From contig NW_023601104.1 in NCBI RefSeq assembly GCF_014898055.3, positions 85,171,106 through 85,235,105 of the forward strand: a stretch of 64,000 bases of DNA, read 5' to 3'. This stretch comes from Talpa occidentalis. Its lineage: Eukaryota; Chordata; Mammalia; Eulipotyphla; Talpidae. Below the pieces are notes generated by a model. The model did not search any database. It worked only from the letters and a program-made list of their open reading frames with translations, and had not been told where the DNA came from. The stretch's first letter is position 1. Each line of letters opens with the position of its first letter. Position numbers and translations under genes: made by a program. This document shows positions 33,606-47,499 of the stretch, piece after piece.

Positions 33606-34690
33606 TGTAATGGTATGTGAGAATAAAAGCCCTCTAATATGGTTTAGGTTAAATCTGTGCCTCAGTAAGGCAGTTGTACACTTTAGCTTTTTTCTCAATA
33701 GCTAGAGAAAGTTCCTCTTACATAGCATATCTGTCTGGAATACCCTCTATCACACAGGACATTGCTTGACTTGACGATCCTTTTATAATAGATCTGGCCT
33801 TTAGTTAATGGCTTTGAATATCTTAAGGACAAAAATGTATATTTTAATTTGTGCAATTTAGTGCAACAATCAAATGTGCAGCATTGGATGCAAATAAATA
33901 TAGAATCTATGTTTGCTCTATATCCCACTTTTTCATTTAACCCCAGTAGTACTAATGGACAGAAATGATAATAAAATGAAACAGCTATTGTTTTAATTTT
34001 AGAGAATAAATTACAATTATTTGATAAAACAAAATATACTTGGATTATACTTAATATAAAATCACCCTGGGTTATGTAATTAAAATCTAAAGCACTTTTT
34101 AAAGAGTTTCCCTTTTATAGTTTGTGTTCTGCCATGTAAAAGCACATGATAAAGTATCCCTGAAAAATTCACTACTTAAGTTCAAGGCTACAGATCATTG
34201 AATCTAGTGCCAAGAAAATTAAGTGTGTGCCCAACTAGCAAAATGCTGTAAGTGAATTTGAAGCCCTCCAGAAAGCATTTCAGTCGGCAATATGCCATCA
34301 ACTCTCAGTTCAAGTTTACTGCCTCAGTCCTTCAAAAGAAGGATTATCAGGGATCCTGAGGTGAAGAAAAGACAGCTCTACTTTGGTAAAAGAACAGATC
34401 TTTTTTTATGAGGCTGCCTCATATTAGAGGTGCGTTTTAAATATTAAAGAGTTCTAAAATACATGCAAAATTGGTAACAAGATTCATTCTGTCTATATAT
34501 GTTAATAGAATTTGATTTCAGAGTCCATGAGCTCCTGAAATTATTAAGAAAATGATTTGTGGATGCACCATTTCCGTTAGAAGTCTCTTTTGATTGCATC
34601 AGACCCACAGAATGAACTTGTAACACATATAATTTCATTTTCTGTAAAATAATAATTATTGCCAACTTAGTCTCTCTTGCCTATCTTCAT
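33606..34690. other. unassigned stretch
   Basis: No gene or clear repeat. Confidence 0.4.
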
Positions 34691-34699
34691 AATGTTGCT

Positions 34700-34800
34700 T
34701 AAATCTACATTGCATTGGTGAGAAAACTGAAAGATAACAGGTATGTAACTTACCCCAAAATCAGCTAGAGTAAGTTGTGGATCCAACAGCTAATCCAGGG
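34700..34800 (-). mobile_element. MIR fragment, antisense (weak)
   Basis: GGTGAGAAAACTGAAAGATA, then TAACTTACCCCAAAATCAGC, follows the reversed MIR core ('gatgaggaaactgagg ... taacttgcccaaggtcacac'). Confidence 0.5.
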
Positions 34801-36408
34801 ATACAGCGACCTTCTTTATCTGTGTGACTGGCAGGTCTGATGTGGAGAAGTGCTCTCTGGAGAGGGAATTAGAAAATTTTGATTCTTACTCCAGCTCCTT
34901 CTCGATCGTCCATTAAAGGCAAGAAGAGTTAGATTTTAAGACTGTCAACTGTTTTTTGAGAACCAACTATATAGGGTTGCTGGATTTAGCAAGTCAAAAT
35001 ATAGAAAATCCAGTTAAATTTGAATTTCAGATACACAAAATTTTTTATAAGCATGTCCCAAATATTTCATGGAACATGCAAATATTTCATATTTTATATA
35101 GTTATACACACATACACATATATACATACATATGTGTATATATACATATAACTTTTCTGAAGTCTAAATTTATCTGGAAGTTCTGCATTTTATCTGGAAA
35201 ACCCACTATTATATAGAAGAAAGGAACCCGAAGCCAAAGCATGAGAAGATAAATTTCCCCTTTCTTACAAGAATTTATAATCACAGTTTAAAAGAGATAA
35301 GAACTTCAAACACATAAAACATTTTAAGGAAATAGTGACCATTGAAATGGGTTGGTATGACTCAAATTAATTCTCCCCAGGTCCCATCTTTTTCTCTCAT
35401 TACAGATGCATTTTACAAATCTGGGGCATATGCTTCCTTAGTGAAAAGTAGGACAATGCCTACCTTCTATTGTCCAATTTGCTGATTGAAAACATATGAA
35501 GACTCTAAAGTCTGTTTAAAGTAGATCTGCCAGAATTCCCTGGTGTTTAAAATGATCAAAGATGACTCTGAAAACAATGGTCATAAATTTCAAAAAGACA
35601 CAGAGGAATGGAGGAATGGTCTCCAAAGCAAGATTCAGTGGTTCTCAGGCCCCATGCATCTGCACTGAGGAAATTATGGTCCAAAGGACATATATCTCTA
35701 GCAAGTTGCCATTCACTCATTAGATGTCTGTCAGCACACATGTGTTCAGCTCCTGGGTACCATTCTCAAGTATTGGGACAAACTATGTCATGCTAAAAAC
35801 ACAACTTGTGTAAACTAGAACATTAGGAATATATCAGGCAGGAAAACAGAAACCTACTGGCTATTTCAACAGTCTGATTGCCACATAGCAGATCGATATA
35901 ATAGGCACTGAAAAGTAAAGGAATTTTGAGGGAGTATGGAGTAGTAGAGATACCAAATCCGCTAAAAAAGGAGGATAATTTTGGTGTCATTAGCACTTAG
36001 AAGTTAAGAGGAGGACTCTATAACACTGGAAACATCTCTGAGAAGACAGAGAGCAGAGCTGGCACCATTTCCTTTGAAAGGGTTCATGAAACTGATTCTG
36101 GTATGAGTGGAAGAAATTGAAAACTCAAGCCAATTTCATATGGGTCCCAATTGGTACCACTAAGTAAAAATGTCTTACTATGATGAATTTACAGAATCAA
36201 CAATTAAACCAGCCCATTCCACTTATCTTCTCCATCCTACTGCATTTAAGTCCCCACATATTGTCACTATTGGAAAAACCTAAAAAGCAGGCAGTCTACA
36301 AGAAAGAAGTGACTGTGGAATCTCAGCCCCAACACCACGGAGCTGCTTATAGAAGGCAGGATTTGTTGCTGAGAAAACAGTTTAATAAACAGAATGGGGT
36401 GGGGGTGG
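34801..36408. other. unassigned stretch
   Basis: An AC/AT microsatellite at about 35104-35150; otherwise nothing recognised. Confidence 0.4.
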
Positions 36409-36672
36409 GGGGGTCCCCTGGTGGTGCAAGGGGTTAAGCACCACAGTATTAAGCAATCCGCAGTCTCTGCAGCATGAGTTCAATCCCCGGCCAGCCAGGG
36501 AGAAGACCTCTCCTGACTCACCCGCTGCTCCCCTCAGCAGTGTATTTCAGTCAATCTGCCTGTTCTGTTCCCCACTCTGTCTCTGGTGGATCCTTTCACC
36601 CTCCACCCCCCCACATCTCTGGCCTGTACCCCAGCTCTTGTATGCATGAATGAATAAATATTTAAAAAAAAA
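36409..36672 (+). mobile_element. tRNA-derived T+ SINE, copy 14
   Basis: Starts GGGGGTCCCCTGGTGGTGCA after a G-rich run; B box TTCAATCCCCGG; lacks about 15 bp before GACCTCTCCTGAC; tail ATGAATGAATAAATATTTAA. Common subtype. Confidence 0.92.
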
Positions 36673-36685
36673 ACAGCATTGGAGA

Positions 36686-36725
36686 CTGAGTCTCTCTCTC
36701 TCTCTATAGATAGATAGATAAACAG
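36686..36725. repeat. (TC)n(TAGA)n microsatellite
   Basis: Compound tract lying in the left target-site copy of SINE 15; the right copy (36982-36999, CTGAGTCTATCTATTATA) is unexpanded. Confidence 0.75.
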
Positions 36726-36981
36726 ATTTAAAGATTTTATTTATTTATATTTGCATAGATGAACTGTGTGCAGGCCAGAGGTATGGGAGGGTGAGAGTAT
36801 TCACCAGAGACACAGTGGGGAGCAGAACAGGCAGATTTACTAAAATATACTGCTGAAGGGAACAGTAGGCAAAATAGGAGAGGTCTACTGCTCCTTATGG
36901 GTATGTTCCCTGGCCAGGGATCAAACTCAGATCCTAATGGTGACAGAGCTGAGACTTAACCCCTAGGCCACTAGGGAGGCC
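36726..36981 (-). mobile_element. tRNA-derived T+ SINE, copy 15
   Basis: Reverse-oriented; landmark TTCACCAGAGACACAGTGGG; head complement GAGACTTAACCCCTAGGCCA. Forms a tail-to-tail inverted pair with copy 14, about 53 bp apart. Confidence 0.9.
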
Positions 36982-36999
36982 CTGAGTCTATCTATTATA

Positions 37000-37689
37000 A
37001 GGGCTTTCCTCATCAGAGCTTATAGTATAAACAACTGATTGGTACTGCACAGGATATATGTGCCATTTCTTCTACTTTTTGCTATTTTGGACTTTCTTGT
37101 CTTAGTGAAAAAAGGAATATTTAGTGTGTACAGTCTGGCAACACAAGAAATCAAAATTATTAAATTCTGTAGCCCTCTGGCATTTGGTAATTTGGAATCA
37201 TTCATGTAAAAATGGTAAGTGAATAGGCAAAGACTGGCTTTAAATTCATGAATCATTAAATTCAATAATGGCAAGGAGATCTAAATTCTAGTGTAATCAA
37301 AGTGTATATTACAAATTAGCTGCCAGGGGGCTCCTTCTTTGTCAATCTATCAAAAACTAATATTTAATTGAGTTACAAATTATTGCTCAGACATTGCTAG
37401 TGGGCCCATGTATCAAGTTAAATTATGAATTTGATATTTTTGTGCATCAGAAGTAGGTTTATATCAGCATCTTCACATGGTTCAACCAAAAATCTTTTTA
37501 ACTAAAGGCACACCCTTGGATCAAATTAAACATTACCTCAGAAAGTGCAATGTTTTCATTAACAACTTAAGATGTTTGAGCAGTGATTTACACTATAAAA
37601 TATTCTTCCTAACCACTTGATTTCTTCTTTTCCTGTGGCCAGATGCTGAATTACTGTACCTTTTGAAAAGGAATAACCTGGGAAATACT
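37000..37689. other. unassigned AT-rich stretch
   Basis: Nothing recognised. Confidence 0.4.
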
Positions 37690-37930
37690 AAGTATAATGG
37701 TTAAAAACACTAATTTGGAGTTAAATAAATCTTGTGTAAATATTTCCTTTTTTTATTATCTAAACATTGCATTGGATGAGTAATTTAAATTATTTGAGTC
37801 TCAATTCCCTTATCCATAAAGTAAAAAAATACAGTATTAACCAATGAGAGTTGTTGTGGAGATGAATAGTGTATGAAGCATTTAAAATGTTTAACAGTTC
37901 CTATCATAGTGTAAATTGCAGTAAATGGTA
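37690..37930 (+). mobile_element. MIR SINE, near full length, decayed
   Basis: GTATAATGGTTAAAAACACT head, then TTGAGTCTCAATTCCCTTAT, 'ccataaagt', GAGTTGTTGTGGAGATGAAT and 'aaaatgtttaacagttccta' follow the MIR consensus order. Confidence 0.7.
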
Positions 37931-39651
37931 TAATGTCTATATTTTAATATTATTCTTTCTACATAGGATATAGTGTCTATAATCTAATTGTCCTGAATAT
38001 CAAAATGAGTGTATATATATAAAATATCTCTTTGCACATAATTAATGTGATATGTGCATTTTCTTATTAAATTATATTATAATTTTATAATTATTAATTT
38101 TGTTGGTACTATTCTTAGTTATTTATAATAGTGTTATTGCAATTATTATTTCATTTGGGGACTATTTGCCTCAGCCTTGACCTATAGTTTATATTGAGGT
38201 ATTAGAATACAGAAGAATGTTTATTATTTGCAAAGAACGTTTATTATTTTCTCCTAAACTAGATGTGTAAGTATATATACATGGGCATATGTGTGTGTAG
38301 AAAATTTTATGGGTCCAAGTGTTTTCTTGGTGGGAACTATTATATCTCACCCTTTATTGAACTTCCCAAAACTCTGACTGTAAATACATTTTTGGAAAGG
38401 AAAATCCATACTAGATCCCATACCAGAATACTCTTGTAAGCAATTTGAATTCATAGTACTATCAGTCTAACATGGACTAGTCAACAATACTTCATTCACT
38501 TGGTAAAATAAAATAACAAATTACATTACAATATATAGCCCTGGAGGTAGAAAGGATCTTAGAGATTCAGGGAGAATCAAATTACACGTTTACAAATACT
38601 GAAGCTGAGAAGATGAAATTAAAGGACTTGGTTTGACTCCTGCCTGAAAGAAACTCATAGGCCAAAAATTTTCTGTACAAATTACTCAAATATTGCAAAA
38701 TTTCTAGTAAAAGGCAATTTGCTAGTTTGGGATTGCTTTCTGGGTAACCTCACTACCTACCTACCTTTTATTTTTATAAAATCCCATTAAAAGTAATTCC
38801 TTGATATTATATTGAATGTCCTTTTAACATTCATTAAATGTCTTCCAGTTGATTTTCATTGTCTTCCAGAACTAAGTTATATTCCTTTTTATTGACAAGA
38901 ACTTCTCTAGACTTATCTACATTTAGAATAATAATTAGTAAGAAAGATTCTACCAAAAATTATTCTCAAAATCAGTCTAGAGTATGTCCAATTACAGAAT
39001 GCTACCCCAAACATTGATGTTGCTCAAATAAGTCTTCTCCAGTGAGTTACTGTCACTGCCTTTTTGTTCTGCTCTAACACTTTGAATAACAGCAATATTT
39101 TATATTATTCATGGATTGTCAAAATCTATGGATAATTCAAGATAAGCTTCACTTGACTCATTATAGACACAAAAATCCACCTAATGTGTTATCTTGTACA
39201 TTTTTTTAGGTCAAAGTAATTTTAGTCAGCTTTTCTTTTCCTTGTCCCCACAGCATCTTAACACCCTTGACTGGATTTATGGATCCTTTCGAACACACAG
39301 TCATATTGATGTTCCTTATGTTTAATAAAAAGCTATTTTCAAGGCTATAAGCTTAATTTATTGTGATATAATTGTCAGTGCCATTAATATTTTCCATGCT
39401 TAATGTCACTGGTTTTATTGCTACAAACTTAGTTTGCAAAGAAAAGAATAATGCTGATAGATATTTGTGTGTGTGTGTGGGGGGGGGCTGTGCATGTTTG
39501 TAAGAGTGTATGTGAGCGTGTGTGTGTATGTGTCTTACACATGGCTTCTATATCAATATATCATCATATGTGGCAGGTTCTGATGAAAAGAAAATAAGAG
39601 ATATGGAAAGATTTCTATATTACCTTTTAACATTTGTCTTCATCATTGGCT
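37931..39651. other. mostly unassigned
   Basis: 38560-38650 has a weak MIR-like antisense look. A TG/G microsatellite lies at 39466-39535. Confidence 0.4.
39466..39535. repeat. (TG)n with a G run
   Basis: GTGTGTGTGTGTGG, a ten-base G run, then further GT/GTAT units. Confidence 0.85.
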
Positions 39652-39921
39652 TTTTTTTAAAGATTTATTGATTTATGCATATAAGAACTGGGGTACAGGC
39701 CAGAGGTGCGGGGTAGGGGGTGAGAGGAATCACCAGAGACAGAGTGGGGAGCAGAACAAAGAGACTGACTGAAATACACTAGCAGGAGCAGCAGGCTAAG
39801 GAAGAAAGTTCTGCTGCACCATGTGGATCACCTCCCTGGCCTGGGATCGAACGCCTGCTACACTGGCTGCGGATAGCTTCATAGTGCTGACTCTTAACCC
39901 TTTGCACCACTAGGGAGGCTC
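39652..39921 (-). mobile_element. tRNA-derived T+ SINE, copy 16
   Basis: Reverse-oriented, full-length with small internal losses. Tail complement TTTAAAGATTTATTGATTTA, head complement GCACCACTAGGGAGGCTCC. Common subtype. Confidence 0.9.
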
Positions 39922-42900
39922 CAGTGAATACATTGTTGATTGAAGTGTACAACAACCCTGAAAAATGTCATATGCATTTTTTAGTAGCCAGAAAACTCTG
40001 TGAGTTGCAAAATGGCTATTTAGCTACAAAAAGACTCAAAGGATCAATCTTGTTTCTTTTGGTTGTAGCAGATAAATTCATGAAATATGGACTAGCTTAG
40101 TACCTTAGATTTTTGATAAAATATTTAGAACTCATTTTAAGAATGTGATGTACAAATGTGCTTTTGTGTCTCAAATTTAGACCCACAGCATTGGAAGCAA
40201 TGGAAGTTCATAACAGAGAAATAGATATGGAATATTGATTCCATTTTAACTTGGAAACTTACTGTTTGATCCCTAAGTGCCCTCATGGAAAGCAAAATTG
40301 TTCAATGGAATAAAGAGAGACTGGTAAATTTCCTAACTGAGAAGCAAGGTCTAATTAAAAGAGTTTACCAATAAAGCAATTAAAAGTTTAAAACTAGATT
40401 TGAACAATTTAAGAATAAAAAATATTCTATATCTTAAAATAGAATAAAAGGACAAAATTCTTGTAGGACTTATGTGAACTTTCTCTGCCATGATTCCATT
40501 GTGCAAAATTACAAGAGTTAAAAAAGAATCACAAAAACTAGGAAGGACAGCAGAGACTAAAATCATGGGATCATATCTAAAAGTAAGTTCCATGGAACAA
40601 AAGACAAAAACCTAGATTCACTCATGTTGAATCAGAAGGACTTTTACAGATAATTGCAAACAAACATCTTTTTAGCTTTGAAATGCATGTTTTTTCTCTA
40701 AAGGTTCCACATTGGAAAATGCAATGTTGCAAGTGAAAGATGCAAGTGTTCTTATCTAAACAGAAATGGAGGACCTGATTTCCACTATGTAGCTTCTTCT
40801 CCTATCTACAAAGTGACCTACAAATCTTTTCTTGGGTACTTAGTAGGAAAGCTAAATACAAACCTACATCCATTTCCTCACTGTAAAGTTAAAGAAACTG
40901 AAGTTTCAGTGAAGATAAAGTGATTTTTCTCCAGGACACATGTGCAGAGGATGATGAAAACTAGGGCCCTTTTTTTTTCCTAAGGAAATCAGCAGGGTCT
41001 TGTTCTGCAGCTTTGTACAGACTATCAGGTTCACATTATTTGTTCGTGACTTCTCAAGTGTTGGGTAGAAACTCTGAACCATTGTCTTGTGCTGGTCTCT
41101 GTTTTTTGATAACCAAAACTGGCTGGAATAGTCCTTGTGGTTATTATTATTGCAAGAGGTCATTCACAATAACAGTGTGGAAACCCACAAAAAAGGATCT
41201 TACTACCGAAAAGATCTGGAAATTACACAGCACAGCTCGGCTTTGAGGGGTTGGGGGAGAAAGAGGTCAAAGGACTGATGTCCTACTTTTATTGGGATCA
41301 AGAGGTGTCTTTCCAAACTCACTCTTTTGAATTTAAAACATAAAGTTTGGGGAGAGGGAGAAAAGAGAGAAAAAGAGAAAACATAAGTGGTCCCAAATAG
41401 TTATCAAAATCAACCAGCTTCTGAAAACAAAAGAGCTTCAGTGGATAGAAGTAATCTTGCTCTTTATCTAGTAGGGTTGCTGACAGAGTGTTTATTTGAG
41501 CTAACACTACTTGAAGTGTATGTTTCAGCATCAAATTTTTAATCAACCCTTGCATTACAAAGAGAAAAGCTAACTATCAAGGTTTATCATACAACCTTAT
41601 TTATGCCATCAAGTTTTCCTTAAGTCTATCAGCTATTTTATCCTTATGTATTGATTTAGTGGTAATTTTCAAGTATGGTATGATCCCATCAAAAGAAAAA
41701 GAAAGCAGTTTGGCTATGAGACAAAGAATATAAATATATAAAATTCCCTTTTCCTAAAGAACTTACACTACTTATGGGGAGAGAAAAATACTACTATATG
41801 AGAATGAGAGGGGAGAAAATTCTATAGTTAATTTAAATTTTACTGAATGTTATTACCATAGAAGTTTGATTGAAGAGAACGCTAGTATGAGATGAGGAAA
41901 TTTACATATTTCAGATAGGTCTTCAAGACAGAGTGGGGATAAAACAAAAGAAAATAACAAATATTATTTGGAGATTGAAGAATAGCATCTTAATAAGTGA
42001 CCTGGTAAATGTGGAAGTGCTTCATGTAATCAGATATAGATAGATTCTTTTTAACAACTGTGAATACTGTTGATTGGTGATGCTAGAATATTGGAATACT
42101 CTGCCTGACTGAAAATCCTGGTATGTTTCTTCACCAAACCACTGATGTTTTCAGGTTGGAGAACTATTTTTCCAACTTTAAAACTGACTTAAAAATTTGT
42201 ATTTGAGTTCTTCCAATTAAATGTGGATATTTTAATGCTTGAGGTTACTTATGCTGGGCAAAAACACAACACACTGCTCTTAGAAAAATGGCTTTAAAAT
42301 GATTCTTCACAGAATCTTAAACTAGAATCCTTAAAAGGGTCTTTAAATTAAAATAGATTTTACAAAATAACCTCTTAATATTTCAATATAAATAAATGAG
42401 GAATTAGAAGATTAAGTTGTCTTCAAAAATATCATTTTGCAAATGTAAAACATAAGAGCTCAGGGGATAAGTATGTTTTGAATTTTAAAAGAACCAAAGA
42501 GATTTTTTTTAATAACTCAGAAAATTCTGAATCCCAATTCAACAGAATTTGCCCATTTTAAATCTATGTAGCATCGGATTTTAAAATACCTGCATTCTAC
42601 CTTATACAACTTTAGCCTAAGTACAAATGGACATGGTGTACATAACACAACCTCCATTTTTTTAGGTAATTTATTCTTTGTAGACAGGCAAAATGGATCA
42701 CTCAACCATGAATCTCATACCAAAACATATTACTTTTATTTTTTATTATGAATTATCTATCTAAGCATATATATTGTTGAAGTGCAAAACAAATAATCCC
42801 ATACCCCTCTGGATTCTGTGAGACTGGCAAATAATCACATAAGCATTGAAAAGTAACAAAACCCAAAGAGTTTAATAATAGCATGTATATCTCCTGTATA

Positions 42901-45107
42901 CATGGGAGAGACCCATGTATACTCACTTTCTCAGTAAGGCTGAGTGACTGCTTCAGGTAGCTGGCTTCAGATGCCATTAAATAGAGTTCAACTATCAGAG
43001 AGGACATTATAGGGAGGAAAGGAAAGGATAATTAGGGAGGTTATCAAGGAAGGCAGAGCAAACAAAGTTAGGACAGATTTAAATTCTGCCTTCTCCATTG
43101 AGAAGGATTAGATTTGGTTTCCCAGTACAGTCAGGGAGACCACCTTAAGGGGACAGAGCTTTTCCTTTCCATGTGTAAATATTTTTCCTAAAAGGTCAAT
43201 CTTCACCCTGCCTTCAGGGTGCCTCCCATGAAATAAACCTTTTGCCAAAAGATATATTTTGCTTCCCTATTATATTCACATATATATCATGCACATATAT
43301 AATGTTATTAATGTGATGACTCTGAATTTCCCTTTTTTTCCAGGAATAATCCAATTACCAAAAATACTTTTGTCCTAGTAGTGTTTTAATTACATAATGT
43401 TTATCTGATAACGTGCAAGAATCATAGAGCAAGTCATGTTAACATGTTTTTTTCCATACAGTGTTCACAATGCCACATGTGTGATTTGCTGAACACTATG
43501 AGAAGCCCATCGTCATGCTCCTTTTCTACAAAGGCTTGGAAGTGCCCTTAAGCTAACCGTGTTCAACAACCAGAGGAATTTTATTGCAACAATTGATGAA
43601 CTCATTTTTGAGGATGAAAGCAAACTCCACCCAAAAAAGGGCAGTTTCTATTCTATTTATCCACACTTACTTAGTCATATATTAATGAACAAAGAAAGTT
43701 TTTTTAAATTTATTTTTGTAAACATTTATTAAGAATTTAGAAAACAATTTTTTAAGTTTACTTTAAAAATAGCATAATGTCTTAAAATCTCACAGGGTGA
43801 AATTTAAAACCTAAAATCTCCATACTTGTTTCACTATATATCCTTGCTACATAAAGGATAAAAATTATATTTTTAGATAGTAAGTTTTAAATATGGAATA
43901 AGAATAATTGAGTCATTTCCACTGCATCTAAAACATTAACGTGAAAATTTTACCATGCCAATTGCTTTAAAGAATATAATAAATGCTGAAACAAAGTATG
44001 GCTATTAGGTGAGAAAATCAATCAACTTATTAATAAAGAATTCATAACCTAAGAAATTGTAAATATCTCAATTCAACATACAAGTATTTTCATCATGTAC
44101 CCTCGATTAAAACACAAAAGAAGATGTCTATACATGAATCAAAATCGGTAGCTCATTTTTGGAGAATTCATTATACAACTGACACTTTTGATTAGGGATT
44201 TTTATTTCAGCAATAGAAAAACAATTATTATTTTGAAAACATTTTTATTATAAGTCTTTAGAAATGATAATATGGATATGCATGTGTTAACAAGTACAGG
44301 CTGGTTTTGGTCATTTATATATTTTTATGCCATGCTAGTTATTTTGTGATTTGTGACACAGCTATCGCCATGAATGACAAAGTACCTGCTACTACCTATT
44401 TTCATTCCCATGAGACTACCTGTCTTTGAAGCTGCTAAAGATTGCATTATATATAAGCTTCTAGGGTAGAAAAGGCCAGAAGAAAGCTGTAAACTGAAAG
44501 GTCATACCTGATGTGACTCAGAGAATAAAATTAGTTCAGTTACTGCTAATGAAGCTATCAGCCATCTTGTCAAATCTACATGCACTTTGAAAACTATTTG
44601 GAAGTTACATTTTGCCCGGTGAAAAGTCTTATTTTTCTCTGAGTGCCTTTTTAGCAAGCTATCTGACTTGTGAGTGAACTTGCTCACTCACCCTAGCATT
44701 CAGGAGCATGGACCATGTCAGGGAAACCAGCAGTGCAGACCCAAATCTTCATGGATAAGTTTAAGAGTCTAAGAATTAGGTATGGTAGATGATTCTCAGA
44801 ATGATTTTGTCATTCTAGATGCCTTCTTATCATCCTAGCAAGGGTTTATTAAGTCCTATGGGAAATAAGGTTTTGTCTCAGAAATAAAGGAAATTAGGGA
44901 AAGTAAGAAGTAGAAAAATAAGTATTTCACTAAAATTTTCATGAGTCATTGTAGCAGCAGACTCAAGAGAGCTGAAAATGGCAGCCAGTCAGCAACAACA
45001 ACAGTACCACTGAATTTGAACACACAATGACATTGGCACTTCAGCATGGGCAATTTCAGAGTCAGAGCTGGGAGAGGGAAAATTGTGCATTCAAAGACTT
45101 CAATTGT
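39922..45107. other. long unassigned stretch
   Basis: No gene seen. 40850-40990 has an antisense MIR look ('aaagaaactgaagtttcagtg'). The rest is AT-rich and unplaced; open frames are short and without recognisable protein. Confidence 0.4.
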
Positions 45108-45390
45108 GGGCCTCCCTGGTAGCACAAGGGGTTAAGACGCAACCAATGAAGTTGTCTGCAGCCACTGCAGCATGAGTTTGATCCCCCGGCCAGGGAGCAA
45201 CCCACATGGCACAGCAAACCTTTCCCGACTCGCCTCTGCTCCCCCTATCAGTGTACTTCAGTCAATCTGCCTGTTCTGCGCCCCACTCTGTCTCTGGTGA
45301 GTCTTCTCACCCCCCACATCTCTGGCTTGTATCCCAGCTCTTGTATGCATAAATAAATAAATCATAAAAATAAACAAACAAACAAACAAA
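45108..45390 (+). mobile_element. tRNA-derived T+ SINE, copy 17
   Basis: Head GGGCCTCCCTGGTAGCACAA; B box GTTTGATCCCCC; landmark CTCTGTCTCTGGTGAGTCTT; tail ATAAATAAATAAATCATAAA running into a CAAA microsatellite. Flanked by CAAAGACTT / AAAGACTT. Confidence 0.93.
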
Positions 45391-47499
45391 AGACTTTGGT
45401 TCTAGGGGTGAATGAGGCAGGAGACCTGGGGTACCTACTTAAAGGGACACTTTCAGACACATAAAACAGTCTATACATGTAAGTAGTATGGATTCTTGGA
45501 TCCCTAAAATGACAAAATGAAATCTTAGGAGTGACTCAGTTCAGTGTTTTCAAACTGAAGACAAGTAAACTGTATTGCAGACATGTTAACTTTTTCATAT
45601 TCCTATTCCCTTAGAATTGCATCTGGAATCTAACGCTCTTTTCCAGATCCTGTGCCAGTTTCACTAATATTTCCTCTGCTAGAATATTCAAATCAACAAC
45701 TATTTGTTAACCACCTCCTAAATGAATCGCATTATGCCTATACTTAAGCTACTTTTCTGCATGAAATGGTGCAATTTTGTAGGAAACATAAATTTCAAAA
45801 CTTCAAATTGTCCTGGTGTGCAGAATAGCTTTCTATGACACTCTATTTTCCTAAAACTATGAAATCAGCTTCCTCTGGAATTGAATCTTTTCCAATAAGT
45901 AATTAAAGCATAGTGAAAATCTGGAGATGAAGTACAGGATGGGCAGAGTAAAGACACAAATATATTTATATTTCAGCTGCAGGGAGTAACTGTAACTGCA
46001 GGAAATGCAGACATCATAGGACAAGAGCAGACATTGCATTAGTATGTGAATTTGCTTTCCTTCTAAAATACACCCTTTTATTTTCATTATGCACTTTCTA
46101 AATAAGAAATGTCCATAATCCTGAGATGCAAATTGCTCATTCTGTCTTGGAAAGTAGATGCAATTTAAATATTTATAGTAACACTCCTTTCCAATTTGTA
46201 CAGACAGGTATATACTAAAGGTTCGATCCAGATAAGCACAACTCCACTCAGATGACATGTAAAAACTGCTTCGTTTATTCATTTGCATTTTCTTAGAGTT
46301 ATGTTTTATTTTTATATTTTAAATGGATATATTTAAAAAGTTTTAACTATTGAAGTAATAATTGTAAACATGTTTCTTTGACTAGGTTATACGTCTCTGT
46401 TAATCTTTTTAGTGTTTTTTTCTCTGAACATTTGTTTATATATTTATTCCATTTCTCTATTTTTTTCTCCTGAATGCTCAGCCAGATTTCTATTTTTAGT
46501 TCATGACCTCTTCAACAATGTCACCATAACTTTCAAGAGATTTAGTACCCATTTTTCCTTTGATAACCTGTTTTTTTGAGGGTAGGAATTTTTGCTCATT
46601 TATCGTCTCTATATAAGCTACTGAACTTATATAACATAATTCCTGAAAGTAAAGCATGCTCTAAGATCAACTTGGGGTTTGGGAGATACATATTACTACT
46701 AATCTTACTAGGATGTCATAGATTCAGGAAATAACTGTAAAGTTAATTTGAATATCCTCTTTCAGAAAATATGGTTCAATGTACAAAGATGATTTTACGT
46801 TTGGCACCAAATAGGGACAAGATCTACCTTCAAATATTATAAAACAGCAAAATATCTAAACAATCATTTTCATATTGAACAATAGGTGGTGTATGACTAT
46901 GAACTCTGAAAGAAGGGAAAACATCAAAGGGAACTTGACAATTCTCCACTAGTTACTGCTTAAATTTTTCTAAGGCCCAAAAACAGAATGAGAACCTAAA
47001 CAGAGTACTATATTCTTGCTGAATAGAGGAGACAAATTAAATGGTGTGAGGCCAAGTAAACTGTTTTTGTAATCTTGATTATGAAAAATAAAGCACAGAA
47101 ATGGAGAAAGTTGAATGGGGAGGGGATTTCCTTGAGACTGGGGCCAAATACTGATCAGTACATGCATGAGATTAAACTACCTGAGTGTTGGAAAAGAACC
47201 ATTGAAAAGCATTAGGCAGAACAATTTTCAGAGCTCATGTTGAGTTGGGAATAGTTTGTTTTCCAGTACAGTGGAAAGATTCCATAGCACCTAGGGCATC
47301 ATCAGATAGAGTTCTCAGAAAGGCATCATCTTAGTGATTAAAAGTTTTATTGAATCTTAATATTTTAATAAAAAGTTTCAAAAATTAAAAAAAAAACCTG
47401 GCTCCCAATAATTTAAGGATGTCCAGATCAATGCTCAAAATGTACAACTAAGCCAAATGTGCATCTATGTATAAATCATAAATTCTGGATCCCTTCAAA
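45391..47499. other. unassigned stretch
   Basis: The minus strand is open for 143 codons at 45857-46288, but the translation is Cys/Tyr/Ile-rich and resembles no protein I know. Confidence 0.4.

Noticed and set aside
45857..46288. 143-codon minus-strand open frame
   Set aside because: AT-rich DNA, composition typical of chance frames, no splice or promoter context.
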